Positions 62,174 through 64,000 of a DNA stretch of 64,000 nucleotides are shown here, one piece after another (position 1 is the first letter of the stretch; the number at the start of each line of letters is the position of its first letter). Source of the DNA: Eurosta solidaginis (taxonomy: Eukaryota; Arthropoda; Insecta; Diptera; Tephritidae). The stretch lies in contig NC_090319.1 of assembly GCF_040869045.1 (NCBI RefSeq), positions 302,300,998 to 302,364,997 on the forward strand, written 5' to 3'. A program made the position numbers and the translations under genes. The notes below the pieces were generated by a model. It was not told where the DNA came from. It made no database searches and worked only from the letters and a program-made list of their open reading frames with translations.

Positions 62174-63553
62174 TGTAACGATTTTACTGAAATTCCTCTT
62201 ATTTGCAATCTTCTGCCAACGTTCGTATCGCTAAACTGTTGAATAAATAATTTCAATATTGAATAATGAAAAAATGGCCTTTATTAAAGTACTTCACAAT
62301 AACACATATTTTGCAACGAATAGCTTGCTTAATAACCAAACTGATTGATAGCTCAAATGAAACTGATTTCCAGCGCCTCTACACTTGTTGCCTTTTATAC
62401 TCTTTGATTTCAACGTTCGCATCTTCTAGGCGCTTCCAGAATCTACTAGTACATCAGCTCTCAAACTTCTCAGCTGTAACTACAACTGCACAATTTTATA
62501 GCTTTTCTCATTGCATACTTTCAGGAGTATATCAGATATATGCATGTGTTTGTGCATTGACTCTCCGCTGCTCGTATACGTACATGGTACATATGTGTAG
62601 ACGCAATTATTGTTTCGTTTATGTAGATACATAATGATTGAATTGTTGATGTGAATTCGAGTCACTGCTTAGCATCGGCTTAGAGATAGCAGCACCCCTT
62701 AGTTTTGCTAATATTCGTAACACTGCCCTCCACCTAAGCCTGATCGTCCCGATCAGACAAATCTCTCGATCTAAACGCTGCTAGCATCGCCAAATGTACC
62801 ACTCTTCTATTTCGTGATTTCGCAATTGCTTGTATGCGGTAGACGACATCACTGATCGTCTTCACAACTCTTTACGGGCCTTCCCAACTGCACCGATATT
62901 TGGATGGAACACCTTTTCGCCGGTGAGGGTTGTATAGCAGTACCAAATCTCCCTCCCGGAAACCTTCCAAATTATTTTCCTTGTCGTACCTGTGTTTCAT
63001 CTTACTACTCATTATCCTGGATCGTTCCCTCGCAATCTGTTGCTTGGCCAATGAACTACTTCGTAGAGCTTGCGCTTGACGGATTGGCTTCGCATAATCA
63101 GTATCGTTCCCACGTTTCACAACAGTAGTGCGCTCCGGCTTGAAACCACCCTTTATTTGGCCCATTCGATCCATCAACTTTTTCTTTTGACTTTCGTGGC
63201 CTTTGTCGAGTCTTCTCCACCATTACTCGATTACTACTGAACCCTTTCTCCAACTTGAAGTTAAGTGGTATATCCTGGTTCTCATAACGCATCACCCTTC
63301 TCTGCATATCGATCTTGATGTCATGGTCAACCAAGAAGTCTACTCCCAATATGACTTCATCAACGATCTTCGCCACAACGAATTTGTGTAGAACCGTGAC
63401 CTTTCCAATCAAGACTTCACATATCACTTCTTCCTGGACTTGGTTATACTCGCCAGTGACCGTACGCAACCTTGCTCCAGGTAATGGTTTTACTCTCCTG
63501 TTGAACAAGTCAGATCGGATCAAGGAATGAGATGCGCCGGTATCTACAGTCAG
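62174..63553 (-). mobile_element. LTR retrotransposon copy B, truncated
   Basis: Minus strand. The 3' LTR is 62174-62722, preceded by the same polypurine tract, integrase tail and protease. Homology ends at about 63553 within the protease, where an ACACTCAGAGAAAAAA sequence starts. Gag and the 5' LTR are missing. Like copy A it has no RT, RNase H or integrase core. Confidence 0.85.
62872..63523 (-). pseudogene. Protease/integrase-tail remnant of copy B, frameshifted
   Basis: From the truncated edge: VNRRV-like FNRRVKPLPGARLRTVTG, GVDFLVDHDIKIDMQRRV, EKGFSSNRVMVEKTRQRPRK, NGPNKG, then a frame slip near 63140 and RTTVVKRGNDTDYAKPIRQA, MKHRYDKENN, GDLVLLYNPHRRKG and RCSWEGP. The protease active-site part (DTG) lies beyond the truncation. 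The linker between protease and tail is about 35 residues shorter than in copy A, yet the same sequences flank it. Confidence 0.82.
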
Positions 63554-64000
63554 TACACTCAGAGAAAAAATCGTTCTAAAACGAACGCAACATGTTCAAA
63601 ATTAAGAACATTCGTTGACAAAAGTACGTTAAGTACGTTTTTCCTTAACTCGTGACCGATGGGCTTGATTTAAGAACAGTTTTTCCAAACACACCGTTCG
63701 TATTTTATGACCACTTTGGTATTGATGTGTGAAACTTCTGTACTCATTTCAAGTACTACTTGGGCTTGAATTAAGAGTTCTCGTTCTCAAGCTTCGAGAA
63801 CGTTTTGTGGTCGATTTAACAGTTTTCGGTCTCAATTGAAGAACGGTTTGTGCTTGATCATTGGTGGGAGGGAAGGTAATTTTTTAATTATTATCCATTT
63901 ATTTATTTATTTTTCATTAATAAATAATTTTTTTGTTATTAATAAAAAATATTAATAACAAAAAAACTATTATTAAAAGCCAAAAGGTTTGAAAAAAACG
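63554..64000. other. Possible MITE start and AT-rich end of window
   Basis: CACTCAGAGAAAAAATCG at 63555 followed by repeated GTTCT/AGAAC phrases (AAACGAACG, AAGAACA, TTAAGAACAG, GAGAACG) suggests a palindromic MITE that truncated copy B. Its far end is not identified. From about 63875 the sequence is simple ATTT/AATA-rich. Confidence 0.4.

Overview
The window is a transposon-dense stretch of an insect nuclear genome, almost certainly a higher (schizophoran) fly. The anchors are two complete host genes that read as fly orthologues, corazonin (Crz, minus strand, 17477-18069) and salvador (sav, plus strand, 41836-43714), and the first two exons of an SLC46-like transporter (minus strand, 13244-13740). 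Their introns are small with GT..AG borders and there is no bacterial-style gene packing. The mix of DINE-1-like elements, tRNA-headed SINEs and several LINE clades would suit a tephritid or related acalyptrate, but the species is not settled by the sequence. From memory, Crz and sav both lie on chromosome arm 3R in Drosophila melanogaster, which would fit one conserved Muller element.

Layout. 1-8770: two copies of a DINE-1/Helentron-like element (called Element A here) in inverted orientation; the first is interrupted by a CR1-like LINE (LINE-A1) and a SINE. 8950-12940: SINE, an RNase H-bearing LINE (LINE-D), two nearly perfect palindromic MITEs and a partial Element A. 13200-13740: 5' part of the SLC46 gene. 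14575-17000: short repeats. 17477-18069: corazonin, with a foldback cluster directly upstream (18260-19360). 19400-27400: decayed LINE remnants, a full-length Element A, a deleted Element A and a chimeric SINE. 27568-34265: a near complete LINE-B with perfect 10-bp target site duplication, abutting a second CR1-like LINE (LINE-A2) whose 3' UTR carries six covarying hairpins. 34290-37787: MITEs and a LINE-D fragment. 37775-40786: LINE-B copy 2 with a perfect 13-bp target site duplication. 41333-44104: foldback, salvador, poly(A) signals and a LINE-B 3' tail. 44105-51330: repeat fragments, an LTR fragment, LINE-B copy 3 and LINE-D. 51331-55920: a LINE-D copy split by a 2.4-kb insertion that holds an unidentified gene-like reading frame. 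57668-63553: two copies of an LTR retrotransposon in which protease is joined directly to the integrase tail, with reverse transcriptase, RNase H and the integrase core missing.

How the parts work together. The host genes are separate loci and show no operon-like logic. The mobile elements do show relationships: SINE heads are exchanged between families, the (ACA)n-tailed SINE and the repeat called Repeat C end like LINE-B and so may be moved by its reverse transcriptase, and the RT-less LTR family must have been moved in trans by an intact relative not present here. The most unusual signals are a corazonin peptide with His at position 7 rather than the usual dipteran Arg, the covarying hairpin array in the LINE-A2 3' UTR, the 2A-like NPGP motif plus PHD-like finger at the start of LINE-B, and the RT-less SAP-Gag LTR family.

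Limits: names of element families (Element A/B, LINE-A/B/D, Repeat C) are local labels. No database search was possible, coordinates of repeat boundaries are accurate to roughly 10-30 bases unless a target site duplication is quoted, and clade assignments of LINEs are by motif only.
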